Source: Acidobacteriota bacterium
Lineage (GTDB): Bacteria; Acidobacteriota; Vicinamibacteria; Vicinamibacterales; CAVVIG01
Assembly (NCBI GenBank): GCA_016195265.1
Contig: JACPZW010000002.1
Coordinates: 19,365 to 83,364 of the forward strand
Direction of reading: 5' to 3'
DNA length: 64,000 bases
Shown here in pieces: positions 51,764 to 60,930 of this stretch. The notes beneath the pieces are model-generated. The model did not search any database, had not been told where the DNA came from, and saw nothing but the letters and a program-made list of their open reading frames with translations. Numbering within the stretch: the stretch's first letter is position 1; each line of letters begins with the position of its first letter. Made by a program: the position numbers and the translations under genes.

Positions 51764-51774
51764 TTGACTACTCT

Positions 51775-52232
51775 TTCGGCCCCTCGATCGCCTGACACAG
51801 ATCCCAAGACGATGCCGTTCGGGAAGACGTCGAAGAACGTCGCGATCTCGCTCTTCACCGCCTCGGGACTGCTCTCGTAGAGCTGGACGAAAAGCGTGAC
51901 GACGCGCCCATCGCCATTGTCGGCGGCAGCAGGCACAGCGCGGCGACCACACCGCGCAGCAGGAATCCGCCGGCGACGCCGATCGCCAGCTCGAGCGACG
52001 CGTTCACGTGGAGTGGATGCCGCCGCGCGGAGGTGAGTCCCGGCGCGAGCAGGCTCCCCAGGCCCATCCCGCCCATGAACGTGCCGAGCAGGACGCCGAT
52101 CGAAATAGTGGACCAGCCGATGACGAACTGGAGCAGCTGGAGCCAGACGATTTCGTAGATGAGCGCGGCGGCGGCGCTGGCGATGAACAGCAGCAGAACG
52201 ATGAGGCGCTGGAAGGGGGCTGGAGCAATGTC
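51775..52232 (-). pseudogene. Decayed MFS/spermidine-synthase-like gene
   Basis: Reading leftward after the cupin stop, one frame gives APAPFQRLIVLLLFIASAAA, LIYEIVWLQLLQFVIGWST and GMGLGSLLAPGLTSARRHPL: the first membrane helices of a fused MFS/spermidine-synthase. It then breaks near 51910; the next frame gives only VVTLFVQLYESSPEAVKSEI, ATFFDVFPNG, the catalytic-domain C-terminal signature. Most of the protein (>500 residues) is missing and no start codon is visible, so this is a deletion remnant. Confidence 0.75.
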
Positions 52233-52240
52233 GTGATGCG

Positions 52241-52933
52241 CTACTTCTTGATCGCCGGGTTCACGTAGCCCGCTTCGAGCACGCGAGCCGACGGACGGAA
52301 ACTGAGATAGTCCACGTGATCGCCGATGTCGGTCCAGCCGTGCGGCACGCCGGCCGGGATGATGATGATGTCGCCGGTCTTGACGACCTTCTTCACGACG
52401 TCCCCCACTGTTGGACCGCTGCATGACGGCCCGTTCAGGACCTTCGTCACTTCGCTGTCGGCCGGCGACCGCCGGCCGTTGACGATCTTCCCGCCGGTCA
52501 CGAGCGTGCCGCCGCCGGAAACGATGAGGTAGCCTTCGGTCTGCTGATCGTGCGCGATCGCGCCCGGCGTCGCGCCGGCCGGAGTCGCACCCACCTGCTC
52601 ACCGCACGGCTCGCCTTGCGGCGCCGCTCCGCGACCCGCACCCGCCGCGCGACCTGCGCCGCCGGCGGCGGCCGCGCCACGGCCCGCCGCCGCGCCCGCG
52701 CCTGCCCGCGCGCCGCCGGTGGCTACGCGGTGAATGATGCCGATCGCGAAATTCTCCGGTCCGATGTCCATCACACGGATGGTCCGATCGACGCCAGGCA
52801 GCGCGTTGACGGCCTTCACTTCTTCATCTGTGATGTAGGTGGCCGCCGTGGGCTTCCCCATTCCGGACTGGGTGAACGCGACGGCGGGGGCCAGCAACAT
52901 GATTGCAAGCCCGCTCAGCACAACCTTCTTCAT
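52241..52933 (-). CDS. Exported cupin-domain protein
   Basis: A 230-residue protein: signal peptide (MKKVVLSGLAIMLLAPAVAF), a Gly/Ala/Arg-rich insert (GRGAAAAGGAGRAAG) and a cupin fold with HDQQTEGYLIVSGGGTLVTG and TGDIIIIPAGVPHGWTDIG carrying the metal-site residues. GGAGG lies 6 bp before the ATG at 52933. A secreted metal-binding protein of unknown substrate, divergent from the cyclase-family gene next to it. Confidence 0.86.
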   Translation of the reverse strand: MKKVVLSGLAIMLLAPAVAFTQSGMGKPTAATYITDEEVKAVNALPGVDRTIRVMDIGPENFAIGIIHRVATGGARAGAGAAAGRGAAAAGGAGRAAGAGRGAAPQGEPCGEQVGATPAGATPGAIAHDQQTEGYLIVSGGGTLVTGGKIVNGRRSPADSEVTKVLNGPSCSGPTVGDVVKKVVKTGDIIIIPAGVPHGWTDIGDHVDYLSFRPSARVLEAGYVNPAIKK

Positions 52934-52987
52934 TGGTGTCCTCCCCTTTCGCCGCATACTATAGCGCCAGTTGGAGGATCCGACGTC

Positions 52988-54025
52988 ATGACTTCCGGAA
53001 TTCTTCGTGCCGCCGTGATGGCGGGATGCCTGTCGATCGGGCTGCCACACATGTCGAACACGCGTGTCGCGCTGTCTGGGTTCAGCCAGACCGCGGCCGG
53101 GTCCGGATCGAGCCGGTCGCCACAAGCGTCCCGCGCGCCAAGGAATGCCGCGGAGTTCGACGAATTGTTTCAGCAGGTGAAGAACTGGGGCCGCTGGGGC
53201 AAAGACGACCAGTTGGGCTCGGTCAATCTGATCACTGCCGCGAAGCGCAAGCAGGCCGTGGCCCTGGTGAAGACCGGCGAAACGGTGTCCCTCGCGCACA
53301 ACCCGATCACCGAGCGCGCGGAAGACAACAGCAATCCGTTCGAGCACACGATGCTGCGCGGCAACAGCATGGACCGCTACGCCGTGTCCTACCACGGCTA
53401 CGCGCACAGCCACATCGACGCGCTCTGCCACATCCTGTATAAGGACCAGACCTACAACGGCTACGCTCGAGGCGAGGTCAACACCGACAAGGGCTGCACG
53501 AAGCTCGGGATCCAGAATCTGAAGAACGGTCTCGTCACGCGCGGCGTGCTGATAGACATCCCGCGGTTGCGCGGCGTGCCGTACCTCGAACCCGGCACCG
53601 CGATCTACGTCGAGGACCTCGAGGCGTGGGAGCGGAAATCAGGCGTGAAGATTGCGCCGGGCGATGCCGTGCTGCTGCGCACGGGACGCTGGGCGCGGCG
53701 CGAGAAGCTCGGGCCGTGGAATGTCGGCCAGACCGCGGCGGGCCTCCACGCGTCGGTGGCGCCGTGGATCAAGACGCGCGGCGTGGCCCTGCTCGGCAGC
53801 GACGCGGCCGAAGACGTGACGCCGTCGATGGTCGAGGGCATCGCGCTGCCGATTCACACGCTGATGATCACCGGGCTCGGCGTCAACCTGCTCGACAATC
53901 AGGATCTCGAAGCGCTCGGCGAGGCGGCCGCCCGGCTGAATCGATGGGAGTTCATGCTGACGATCAACCCCGTGCCCGTCACCGGCGGCACCGGCTTCCC
54001 GCTCAACGCGATCGCGATGTTCTGA
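52988..54025 (+). CDS. Exported cyclase-family (kynurenine-formamidase-like) hydrolase
   Basis: A 345-residue metal-dependent hydrolase of the cyclase family (PF04199). A signal-like start (residues 1-20), then LFQQVKNWGRWGKDDQLGSV, YHGYAHSHIDALCHILY (the HxxxDxxxH metal motif), GVLIDIPRLRGVPYLEPG and GDAVLLRTGRW. It may cut N-acyl amides or lactones. GGAGG precedes ATG 52988, with TACTAT upstream. Confidence 0.9.
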   Translation: MTSGILRAAVMAGCLSIGLPHMSNTRVALSGFSQTAAGSGSSRSPQASRAPRNAAEFDELFQQVKNWGRWGKDDQLGSVNLITAAKRKQAVALVKTGETVSLAHNPITERAEDNSNPFEHTMLRGNSMDRYAVSYHGYAHSHIDALCHILYKDQTYNGYARGEVNTDKGCTKLGIQNLKNGLVTRGVLIDIPRLRGVPYLEPGTAIYVEDLEAWERKSGVKIAPGDAVLLRTGRWARREKLGPWNVGQTAAGLHASVAPWIKTRGVALLGSDAAEDVTPSMVEGIALPIHTLMITGLGVNLLDNQDLEALGEAAARLNRWEFMLTINPVPVTGGTGFPLNAIAMF

Positions 54026-54039
54026 TGCGTTCCCGTCGG

Positions 54040-54966
54040 TTACGGGAACAGTCTGATGAACGCCTGCAGGAGCCGGAACGCCAGGCTGTTGGAGTAATCG
54101 GGACGGACGATCGCGGCACCACAGTCGTTCGGCGTCGGCGTATCGTAAAGATTGTAGAACGTCGTGTTGGTCCACCAGTCGCGGTGCAACTGGTAGCCGG
54201 TCAGCACCTTTTGGTAGAAGAGCGCCTGCCCCGCCTCCCCGAACAGCGAGTAGCACGGCTTCATTCCGATCTCTGTCAGCCACACCGGCTTGTTCCTCGA
54301 GTAGGGCCGGACGAACTGATCCATGAATACGTCGATCGGATCGGGTCCATCCTGGTACCAGTGCACGGTGACGATGTCGAAGAGGTCACCGAAGTCGTTC
54401 ATCGCGGCCGCGAACCAGCCGTCCTTCGTCGCGTGCCAGCTGACCTCGGGCCCCAGCACGAGCCCGCGGGGATTCGCGGCCAGAATCGCGGCGCGCGCGC
54501 TGATTACCATCGATCGGAACGTGCGCAGGTCGGTGCCCTTGAAGAAGCCGTCGAGGTTGGGCTCGTTCCAGAGACCCCAATAGAAAATGTCGTTCTTGTA
54601 GCGCGACGCCACGGCGAACACGAAGTCGTACCAGTCCTGCACGTTGAGCGGCGGATACGAGGACGCCTGCCCGCCGTTGGCCCACTTCGGCGCGTACCCG
54701 AGGCTCGGAAACAGCGCCAGATGCGTGCGCCGCGCCTGATCGCGAATCGCGTCGGTTGCGCTCCAATCGAAGCAACCCTTGCACGCGCCCTCGATCTGAT
54801 CCCAATTGAAGTCGACGCGCGCGACGCCGGCGCCCAGTTCCACCATCTTGTCCGCCATCTGCGGGGTCAGCGCGTGCGTGTTCACCCCGTAGTGTACGTT
54901 CTGCGCGGACGCGACGCGGGCGCACACGCAGACAGCGGCGGCGAGGACGAGTGTGTTCCGGAGCAC
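54040..54966 (-). CDS. Exported glycosidase-like (TIM barrel) protein
   Basis: A 308-residue protein: signal peptide from GTG 54966 (residues 1-21), then VHYGVNTHALTPQMADKMVE, VARVDFNWDQIEG, YWGLWNEPNLDGF (acid/base glutamate, NEP motif) and PVWLTEIGMKPCYS (likely nucleophile glutamate). This is the clan GH-A pattern shared by GH5/GH39-like glycosidases. Substrate unknown. GTG is chosen because the only upstream ATG (55011) would overlap the divergent gene; the start shares a promoter with it. Confidence 0.82.
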   Translation of the reverse strand: MLRNTLVLAAAVCVCARVASAQNVHYGVNTHALTPQMADKMVELGAGVARVDFNWDQIEGACKGCFDWSATDAIRDQARRTHLALFPSLGYAPKWANGGQASSYPPLNVQDWYDFVFAVASRYKNDIFYWGLWNEPNLDGFFKGTDLRTFRSMVISARAAILAANPRGLVLGPEVSWHATKDGWFAAAMNDFGDLFDIVTVHWYQDGPDPIDVFMDQFVRPYSRNKPVWLTEIGMKPCYSLFGEAGQALFYQKVLTGYQLHRDWWTNTTFYNLYDTPTPNDCGAAIVRPDYSNSLAFRLLQAFIRLFP

Positions 54967-54973
54967 GGTGGAA

Positions 54974-54980
54974 TATGATA
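54974..54980. promoter_or_regulatory. Shared -10 element for two divergent leaderless genes
   Basis: TATGAT (54974-54979, plus) lies 9 bp before ATG 54989. TATCAT on the minus strand (54980-54975) lies 8 bp before GTG 54966. The two hexamers overlap over five bases, so one A/T-rich palindrome should serve both directions. The two starts are only 22 bp apart and neither has a ribosome site. Confidence 0.6.
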
Positions 54981-54988
54981 CTCCGCAA

Positions 54989-55549
54989 ATGATTCGACGA
55001 CTGTGTCTCATCGCTCTGCTCGCCGTGACTGTCGCCGCAGCGCCGCGCGCCGCGGCCGCGCAGGAGCCGAAGATCGAAGCGGGCGCCGGCGCCGCTGTCG
55101 TGCGCGATTCCAAGAACAGCGTGAATCTGCGCGGGTGGTACGCGGAAGGCTCGTACCGGATCCGTCCCGGCATCTCGATCGTGGTCGAAGGCAGCTCCAC
55201 CTGGCGGACGCTGACGATCTACGCCGGCGACTTTGCCGTCGATCGCGTGAAGCTGAGCGTGGACAGCGTGATGGCCGGCGCCCGGCTGAGCACACGTCTG
55301 TGGAAAGTGCGGGAGTTCGCGCAGGTACTCGCGGGGCGGCTGTCGGGCAGCGGCAGCGACACCAGCTTCGTCGACGTGACGCCGCACGTCGTCGTGCAGC
55401 CCGGCCTGGGGCTGGACATTCCCCTCGCCCAGCGGCTCGCGCTGCGCATCGAGCTCGACGCGCGGTACATCAGCGTGGACGGCCGCGGCAACCAGAACGG
55501 CGTCCAGTTCCGTCTCGCGTCCGGCTTCGCGTACGCGCTTCGACGATGA
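54989..55549 (+). CDS. Outer-membrane beta-barrel-like protein
   Basis: A 186-residue protein with a signal peptide (MIRRLCLIALLAVTVAAAP) and a run of amphipathic strands (NLRGWYAEGSYRIRPGISIV, VSGDSVMAGARLSTRLWKVR, GVQFRLASGFAYALRR) ending in an aromatic or charged terminus. It looks like an eight-strand barrel. Function unknown; diverges from the glycosidase-like gene. Confidence 0.7.
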   Translation: MIRRLCLIALLAVTVAAAPRAAAAQEPKIEAGAGAAVVRDSKNSVNLRGWYAEGSYRIRPGISIVVEGSSTWRTLTIYAGDFAVDRVKLSVDSVMAGARLSTRLWKVREFAQVLAGRLSGSGSDTSFVDVTPHVVVQPGLGLDIPLAQRLALRIELDARYISVDGRGNQNGVQFRLASGFAYALRR

Positions 55550-55589
55550 AGAGGCCGGACCTCGCCCGGCCCCTTCACCCTTCCTCGTC

Positions 55590-58451
55590 CTAGAACTTCG
55601 CCTGCATGCCGAATCGCAGCAGCCGTCCTTGCAGGATCGACGCCGGACGATCGAGGTTGCTCCCGTAGGTCTGCACCGCGTTCAGGACGACGCCGGTGTT
55701 GAAGGCGTTGTACGCGTCGGCCTGCGCCTCGAGCGTGAACCGCCGCACCCTGAACTGCCGCTTCAGGCGGATGTCCAGCTGATTCTGCCGGTCGAGGAGC
55801 TTGGTGCCCGGCGCGATCAGCGGCACGGTGACCGACGACTGCGTCAGCGTCTGACCTGTCAAGGTGCGGAACAGCGTGCGATCCACCGACCAGTTCACGC
55901 GGAGTGACGGATCCTCGGCGGCAATCGTCGTGTCCATCGACGCGTTGCGCGCGTCGCCAGGATAGCTCTGGAACGTGCCGCTCACCGACAGTTGCCAGGG
56001 TAGCATGTAGCTGCCGTTCAGCTTCACCTGTGTGTAGTACGGAATGCTGTACTGCGACTGATCGCAGTACCGCGACAGGTTCGGATCCTCCACCTCGCAT
56101 GTATTCGAGACCTGATGCCCGAGGCTCACGCCGCCGAACAGCGTGAGGCCCTTCATCCGGCTGTTGAAGTTGACGTCGTAGCCGATGTACTTGCGGTAGT
56201 TCGAGGACGAGTTCGAGTCGAGCAGGTTGAACGCGCTGGCTTTCGCCGGGTTGAGGTTATAGATCGTGACGGTCTCGCCGCCGATTGGACTCGGCACGCT
56301 GACCGGCGTGTAGTCGGACGGATCGATCCCCAGATTGTCGGACCAGATCAGGTTCCGGTAGTCGCGCCGGAAGTAGCTGAACGTGACCGACGTGCCCGGC
56401 ACGATCTCGCGCTGCACGCTGACGTTGGTCTCAATCTGATAGGGGCGCGCGACGCCCGGCGCCGGATTCTGCAGCGGCTTGGTGCCGAAATTCACCGGCA
56501 GGGTCGAGAAATCGATCTCGCAGCCCGGGGTCCGGTACACGCAGCCGCGCGTGCCCTGCGCGATGTCATCGCCGTTCAGATCCGTCCAGGTCAGCGTCGC
56601 GCTCGTGTAGAAGTTCGGATCGTAGGTGTCGGCAAAGCCCGTGCTGTAGGCGCGCACGTACTTGCCGGTGCCGACCTTCACGGCCGTCTTGCCGTCGCCC
56701 TGGACGTCCCACGCGAAGCCGAAGCGCGGCGCGACGTCGTTCCAGTTCGGCAGGTTGGGAATCGCCGCGAACTGGCGCGCCGGCACGAAACGGCCGGCTA
56801 GCACCTCGGTCGCCTCCGTGGAGCCGTTGAAGTGCTCGAAGCGGACGCCGGGGTTGATCGTGAAGCGGCCGATCGTCCAGGAATCCTGCACGTAGATCCC
56901 CTGGTCCGCGTTCATCGAGGCGTACGAGCTCTGCGGCGTGTTGTGGATGATCACCTGCGCCGGCACGTTGGTGCGGTACAGCTGGATCAGATCCGCCGTC
57001 TCGCGCCGCGTCCGCCAGAAGTACCCCCAGCCGTACTGAATGCCCGCCTTCAGGGCGTGCGACCCGGTGACGTAGGACGCAGAGGCGACGGCCGTGCGGC
57101 GAATCGGCTCCCGGTAGTAGAGGCCGCCGTCGTAGGCGCCAAACGCCGTCTGCAGAATCGTGTCGCGCCGGGGAATCACGTTGGCGCTGCCGGCCTGTGG
57201 CTCGAGCGTGTAGCTCTCGTTGTTGATGGCGAGACCCGCCTCGAGCAACAGCTTGCTGCTGACGGTGCTCGTCCATTTCGCCTCGGTCGTGTAGTACTGC
57301 TTGGGCGCGCGAATGTCGGTCGCCTCTCCCGCGATCGCGTACCCCGCGGGCGCCGCGTTCTCGTGGCCGCGGAATTTCCGAATACGATCGAGGTAGACGG
57401 CCACTTTGTTCTTGGCGTTGACCTGGCTGGTCAGCCGTAACAGGCCGCTCCGGATGCTCGCATCGTCGACGGTCTGGTCGCCGCTCTTGAAAAAGCTGTT
57501 GGCGATGTACTGATACACGCCCCAATCGCGGTACGACGAAAAGAACCACAGTCGGTCCCTCAGGATCGGTCCGCCCTCGGACATGTTGAAGTCCCAGACC
57601 TTGTTCAGGCTGTCGGGGGCCGCGAGCCCTTTCGCTTTCGCATCATCGCTGTTGTTGCTCTGCAGGTTCTGATTGCCGCCCGAGAGAAACATCGTGCCCT
57701 TGAACGAATTGCCGCCGTCCTTGGGAATCATGTTCGCCCGCACGCCGCCGGCCGAGGTCTCGGCGCTGATCGCGCTGGTCTGGTAGGTGATTTCCTCGAA
57801 CATGGCCTCGTTGAAGTAACTCTGCACGCTGCCGTCGCCCTCGATGCCGTTGAGCGTCATGCCGTCCACCTGGAACGTCGTGTCGCGGCCGTCGGACCCG
57901 TGCACGGTCAAGTCGCGGTTCTGCATGCCCGAGGTCCCGCCGACGTCGGGCAGCGCGAGCCGGGCGCCCGGCAGCAAGGCGCCGAGCGTCGGCACGCTGC
58001 GTCCGGTCGGCACGGCATCCAGCACCTGCCGCGTGAGCACGGTCTGCTGAACGGCGTTCTGCACGTCCACCACGGGACTCTGTCCGGACACCATTACCGT
58101 TTCTTCAATCGCGCCGACCTTCAGCTCCGCGTTGACCACGGACGTGAAATTCGACGGCAGTTCGATGCCATCCCGCTTGACGGTATTGAAACCGGTCAGT
58201 GTGAACGTGACCGTGTAGACGCCGGGCCGCAGGTCGATGATCTTGTACTGTCCCTGGCCGTCGGAGACGACCGATCGTACTTTCTCAATCAAGACGGGAC
58301 TGGACGCTTCCACCGTCACACCGGGCATCACGGCACCAGTGGCGTCCTTGACGACGCCGGCGATGGCGCTCTGCGCCCGCGCCGCCACAGGCGCGACGGC
58401 CAGACACACCAGCACCAACAACCCGCGTCTCAGACCTCTGAATCGCTGCAT
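55590..58451 (-). CDS. TonB-dependent receptor, Oar-like, copy 1
   Basis: A 953-residue outer-membrane transporter. Signal peptide; carboxypeptidase-regulatory-like domain (residues ~27-110, SAIAGVVKDATGAVMPGVTV); plug (VPTLGALLPGARLALPDVGG); then a long barrel with aromatic end GRLLRFGMQAKF. No TonB box was picked out with confidence. Such receptors import oligopeptides or glycans in Acidobacteriota and Bacteroidota. It is a paralogue of the receptor at 62109. The DUF5916 gene lies just upstream on the same strand. Confidence 0.92.
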   Translation of the reverse strand: MQRFRGLRRGLLVLVCLAVAPVAARAQSAIAGVVKDATGAVMPGVTVEASSPVLIEKVRSVVSDGQGQYKIIDLRPGVYTVTFTLTGFNTVKRDGIELPSNFTSVVNAELKVGAIEETVMVSGQSPVVDVQNAVQQTVLTRQVLDAVPTGRSVPTLGALLPGARLALPDVGGTSGMQNRDLTVHGSDGRDTTFQVDGMTLNGIEGDGSVQSYFNEAMFEEITYQTSAISAETSAGGVRANMIPKDGGNSFKGTMFLSGGNQNLQSNNSDDAKAKGLAAPDSLNKVWDFNMSEGGPILRDRLWFFSSYRDWGVYQYIANSFFKSGDQTVDDASIRSGLLRLTSQVNAKNKVAVYLDRIRKFRGHENAAPAGYAIAGEATDIRAPKQYYTTEAKWTSTVSSKLLLEAGLAINNESYTLEPQAGSANVIPRRDTILQTAFGAYDGGLYYREPIRRTAVASASYVTGSHALKAGIQYGWGYFWRTRRETADLIQLYRTNVPAQVIIHNTPQSSYASMNADQGIYVQDSWTIGRFTINPGVRFEHFNGSTEATEVLAGRFVPARQFAAIPNLPNWNDVAPRFGFAWDVQGDGKTAVKVGTGKYVRAYSTGFADTYDPNFYTSATLTWTDLNGDDIAQGTRGCVYRTPGCEIDFSTLPVNFGTKPLQNPAPGVARPYQIETNVSVQREIVPGTSVTFSYFRRDYRNLIWSDNLGIDPSDYTPVSVPSPIGGETVTIYNLNPAKASAFNLLDSNSSSNYRKYIGYDVNFNSRMKGLTLFGGVSLGHQVSNTCEVEDPNLSRYCDQSQYSIPYYTQVKLNGSYMLPWQLSVSGTFQSYPGDARNASMDTTIAAEDPSLRVNWSVDRTLFRTLTGQTLTQSSVTVPLIAPGTKLLDRQNQLDIRLKRQFRVRRFTLEAQADAYNAFNTGVVLNAVQTYGSNLDRPASILQGRLLRFGMQAKF

Positions 58452-58596
58452 CTCATTCCTCCGTTGACCGGCTTGACGACCAACACCATCCGACGGCCCC
58501 GACGATGACGGCGACGCGCGCGACTATGAAATGCGAAGGGACCGGAGCGACAGAATTTATTGCGCCCCCTGCGAAATGTCAAACGGGCGGGGCGTC

Positions 58597-60864
58597 TCAG
58601 CGCGCCAGCAGGTAGTTGAGCTTCACCACAATCTGCCGATCGCTCGGCGCGAACGCGCTCTGCGGCAGCCCCGTCTGCTGGAGATCGTTGTAGACGATGT
58701 AGAGGTCGCTGCCGGGGCGGTAGATGACGTTGAAGCGGATGCTGTTGGTGACTTCGCTCGTGAACGAGTTGTACTGCGTCAGGCTGCGGATGGTCGCGCG
58801 CGGCGAGATCGCGTAGTCGACGCGAAGAATCGCCAGGTTCGTGAGGAACGCGCCGTACGGCAGCGTGACGTCGTTCCGGCTGAACTGCAGCTCGCTCGAG
58901 AGATGGCTCGACGCGCGCACGCCCACGGCCGCCGACACCGTCTGCCGCGTCCCGCCGTAGAACTCCATCGGCTGCCACGTGAACCGCTCGTAGAACCGCT
59001 TCGCCGGATTCGTGTTGTACGTCAGGTCCAGCTCGTCGAACTTGTAGGTGCCGATCGGAATCGTGACGTTTTGGAGCTTGAACGGCGCATCGAGCACGTC
59101 GAGGTTGCGCTGGTAGATGACGTTGAGGAAGGATCCGTCCTGCATGTAGAAGCCGTTCATGAAGTGCTGCGTCCGCCCCACCATCCGGTTCTGCTGATCC
59201 GTGACGTAGGTGAGGACGGCCATCGGCTCGAGCATGCGGATGTGCGCGCGTCCCGGCCGCGGCGTCGGGCTGAAGTACGCTTTCGTCGCGCGAATCCCGC
59301 GGCGCTGCACGAACCCGACTTCCGCGTTGAAGTTGTCCTGCACGTCCTCGTAGTTCAGCCACAGGTTCCACGACGGATCGCGGTACGCAATCCGGCCGAA
59401 CCACGCCAGGTCCTTCCCGTCCAGCCCCGGCGTCGACGTCTTGGCGACGAAGGAATTGATCTGCAGGCTGGACCAGAGCACGAGGTTCGCGTCGGCGGCG
59501 ATCGTGCGGTTGAAATGGGGATCGCCCCCCGTCGTCTCCTTGTCGACGACGATCGCGCCGACGCGCGAGCGCTTCAGCACGTCGCTGCTGTAGCGGCCGA
59601 CCAAGAAGTTGTTGCCGGCCTTGCCGAACGCGCTGTCGGTCTGGATGTCCAGGACGGCGACGTTATGGCGGCCCGACTTCCCCGCCAGCCGCGCGCCGCC
59701 GATGATCGGAATCGGCGTGCCGGTGTCGGACAACCCGATCCGGCGGCTGAAGAAGAGATCCGTCTCGACCGTGCTGGACGTGAACGTGCCGCCGGTGCCC
59801 ATCTTGAAGAGGCCGGCGTTCTCCAGGAAGAAATCCCGTTTCTCCGGGAAGAACAGGCTGAACCGGGTCAGGTTCACCTGCTGCTCGTCCACCTCGACCT
59901 GCGCGAAGTCCGTGTTGTAGGTGACGTCGAGATTCAACCCGCCGGTCACGCCGTACTTGGCGTCGAGTCCGACGTCGCGCAGGAACGACGGCGATTCGAG
60001 GCCGGGGCTCGTGTGGTTGGCGCGGACGCCGCTCACGACGTACGGCTTGAGCTTCAGGTCGAGGCCGTGGCTCAGCGACCGGAGCCCCGTCAGGCTCCCG
60101 GCCATGCTGACGCGCGTCAGCGTGTACGCCTTCGGAATCGGCGCCCAGAACACCTGCTCATTCGTGCGGCGGATGTTCCGCTCGAAATTGATCCCCCACG
60201 TCTGGTCCGTGCCTTCAGGGAACCGGAGCGTGGTCAATGGGATCGCGATCTCGGCGACCCAGCCGTCGTCGGTGATCCGGGCGGCGACGTCCCACACGCC
60301 GTCCCAGTTCTTGTTGATGTTGGTGTTGATCAGGCCGGCCCGGTTGTTGCCCTCGCCTTCGTCCGAGATCTGCTGCTCCAGCTTCGCGCCGAGCGGCGTC
60401 GTCACGAACATGTAGCCGTTGCGCGAGTCGTTGAACGTGTCGAGGATCAGCTGGAAGTTGTCCTCGTCGAGCAGCCGGTCGGAGTCGCGTCGCATTTCGG
60501 TCGCGACGATCGCCGACGGGTGACGGTCGAAGGCGTGCACGCCGACGATCAGGGTGCGGCCGTCGTAGAGGACGCGGACTTCGGTGCGCTCCGTGGCCGG
60601 CGCGCCTTCCCGCGGCTCCTGCTGCGTGAAGGCGTCGACGACCTTCGCCTGGCGCCAGACGTCCTCGTCGAGCACGCCGTCGATCTTCGGCATCTGGTCG
60701 ACGCGCGTCGCGGTGATCGCGTAGCGATCGCGCGGGCTGTCGCCGGTCATCGTGTGCTGATGGGCTTGCGCGAACGCGCCCGGCACAGGCCACAGCCACG
60801 ACGCCAGGATCAAAGACCGCAGGGGCAGCGAGCGGCGCCAGACCGCAGGTTCAAAGTGGGGCAT
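58597..60864 (-). CDS. DUF5916 protein with CBM9-like domain
   Basis: A 755-residue exported protein. Signal peptide to ~residue 33; CBM9-like N-domain (PKIDGVLDEDVWRQAKVVDA, residues ~57-76; VRVLYDGRTLIVGVHAFDRH); then the DUF5916 barrel-like region (FFPEKRDFFLENAGLFKMGT, RRIGLSDTGTPIPIIGGARL) rich in alternating beta strands. Probably outer-membrane glycan binding or uptake with the adjacent TonB receptor. ATG 60864 is 15 bp after a TATAAT box on the minus strand. Confidence 0.88.
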   Translation of the reverse strand: MPHFEPAVWRRSLPLRSLILASWLWPVPGAFAQAHQHTMTGDSPRDRYAITATRVDQMPKIDGVLDEDVWRQAKVVDAFTQQEPREGAPATERTEVRVLYDGRTLIVGVHAFDRHPSAIVATEMRRDSDRLLDEDNFQLILDTFNDSRNGYMFVTTPLGAKLEQQISDEGEGNNRAGLINTNINKNWDGVWDVAARITDDGWVAEIAIPLTTLRFPEGTDQTWGINFERNIRRTNEQVFWAPIPKAYTLTRVSMAGSLTGLRSLSHGLDLKLKPYVVSGVRANHTSPGLESPSFLRDVGLDAKYGVTGGLNLDVTYNTDFAQVEVDEQQVNLTRFSLFFPEKRDFFLENAGLFKMGTGGTFTSSTVETDLFFSRRIGLSDTGTPIPIIGGARLAGKSGRHNVAVLDIQTDSAFGKAGNNFLVGRYSSDVLKRSRVGAIVVDKETTGGDPHFNRTIAADANLVLWSSLQINSFVAKTSTPGLDGKDLAWFGRIAYRDPSWNLWLNYEDVQDNFNAEVGFVQRRGIRATKAYFSPTPRPGRAHIRMLEPMAVLTYVTDQQNRMVGRTQHFMNGFYMQDGSFLNVIYQRNLDVLDAPFKLQNVTIPIGTYKFDELDLTYNTNPAKRFYERFTWQPMEFYGGTRQTVSAAVGVRASSHLSSELQFSRNDVTLPYGAFLTNLAILRVDYAISPRATIRSLTQYNSFTSEVTNSIRFNVIYRPGSDLYIVYNDLQQTGLPQSAFAPSDRQIVVKLNYLLAR

Positions 60865-60875
60865 CGCCGAGAACA

Positions 60876-60890
60876 CATCATTATATGATG
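60876..60890. promoter_or_regulatory. Divergent promoter palindrome
   Basis: CATCATTATATGATG: arms CATCAT and ATGATG around TAT. On the minus strand it provides TATAAT 15 bp before ATG 60864; on the plus strand TATATG or TATGAT faces the FKBP gene (ATG 60931). Confidence 0.5.
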
Positions 60891-60930
60891 AGGGTACCTG
60901 CCCGTTCTGAACCAAGGAGCCCGAGGATTC

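Noticed and set aside
58531..60888. 785-residue plus-strand open frame
   Set aside because: Antisense of the DUF5916 gene, rich in Arg/Val/Glu with no recognisable motif.
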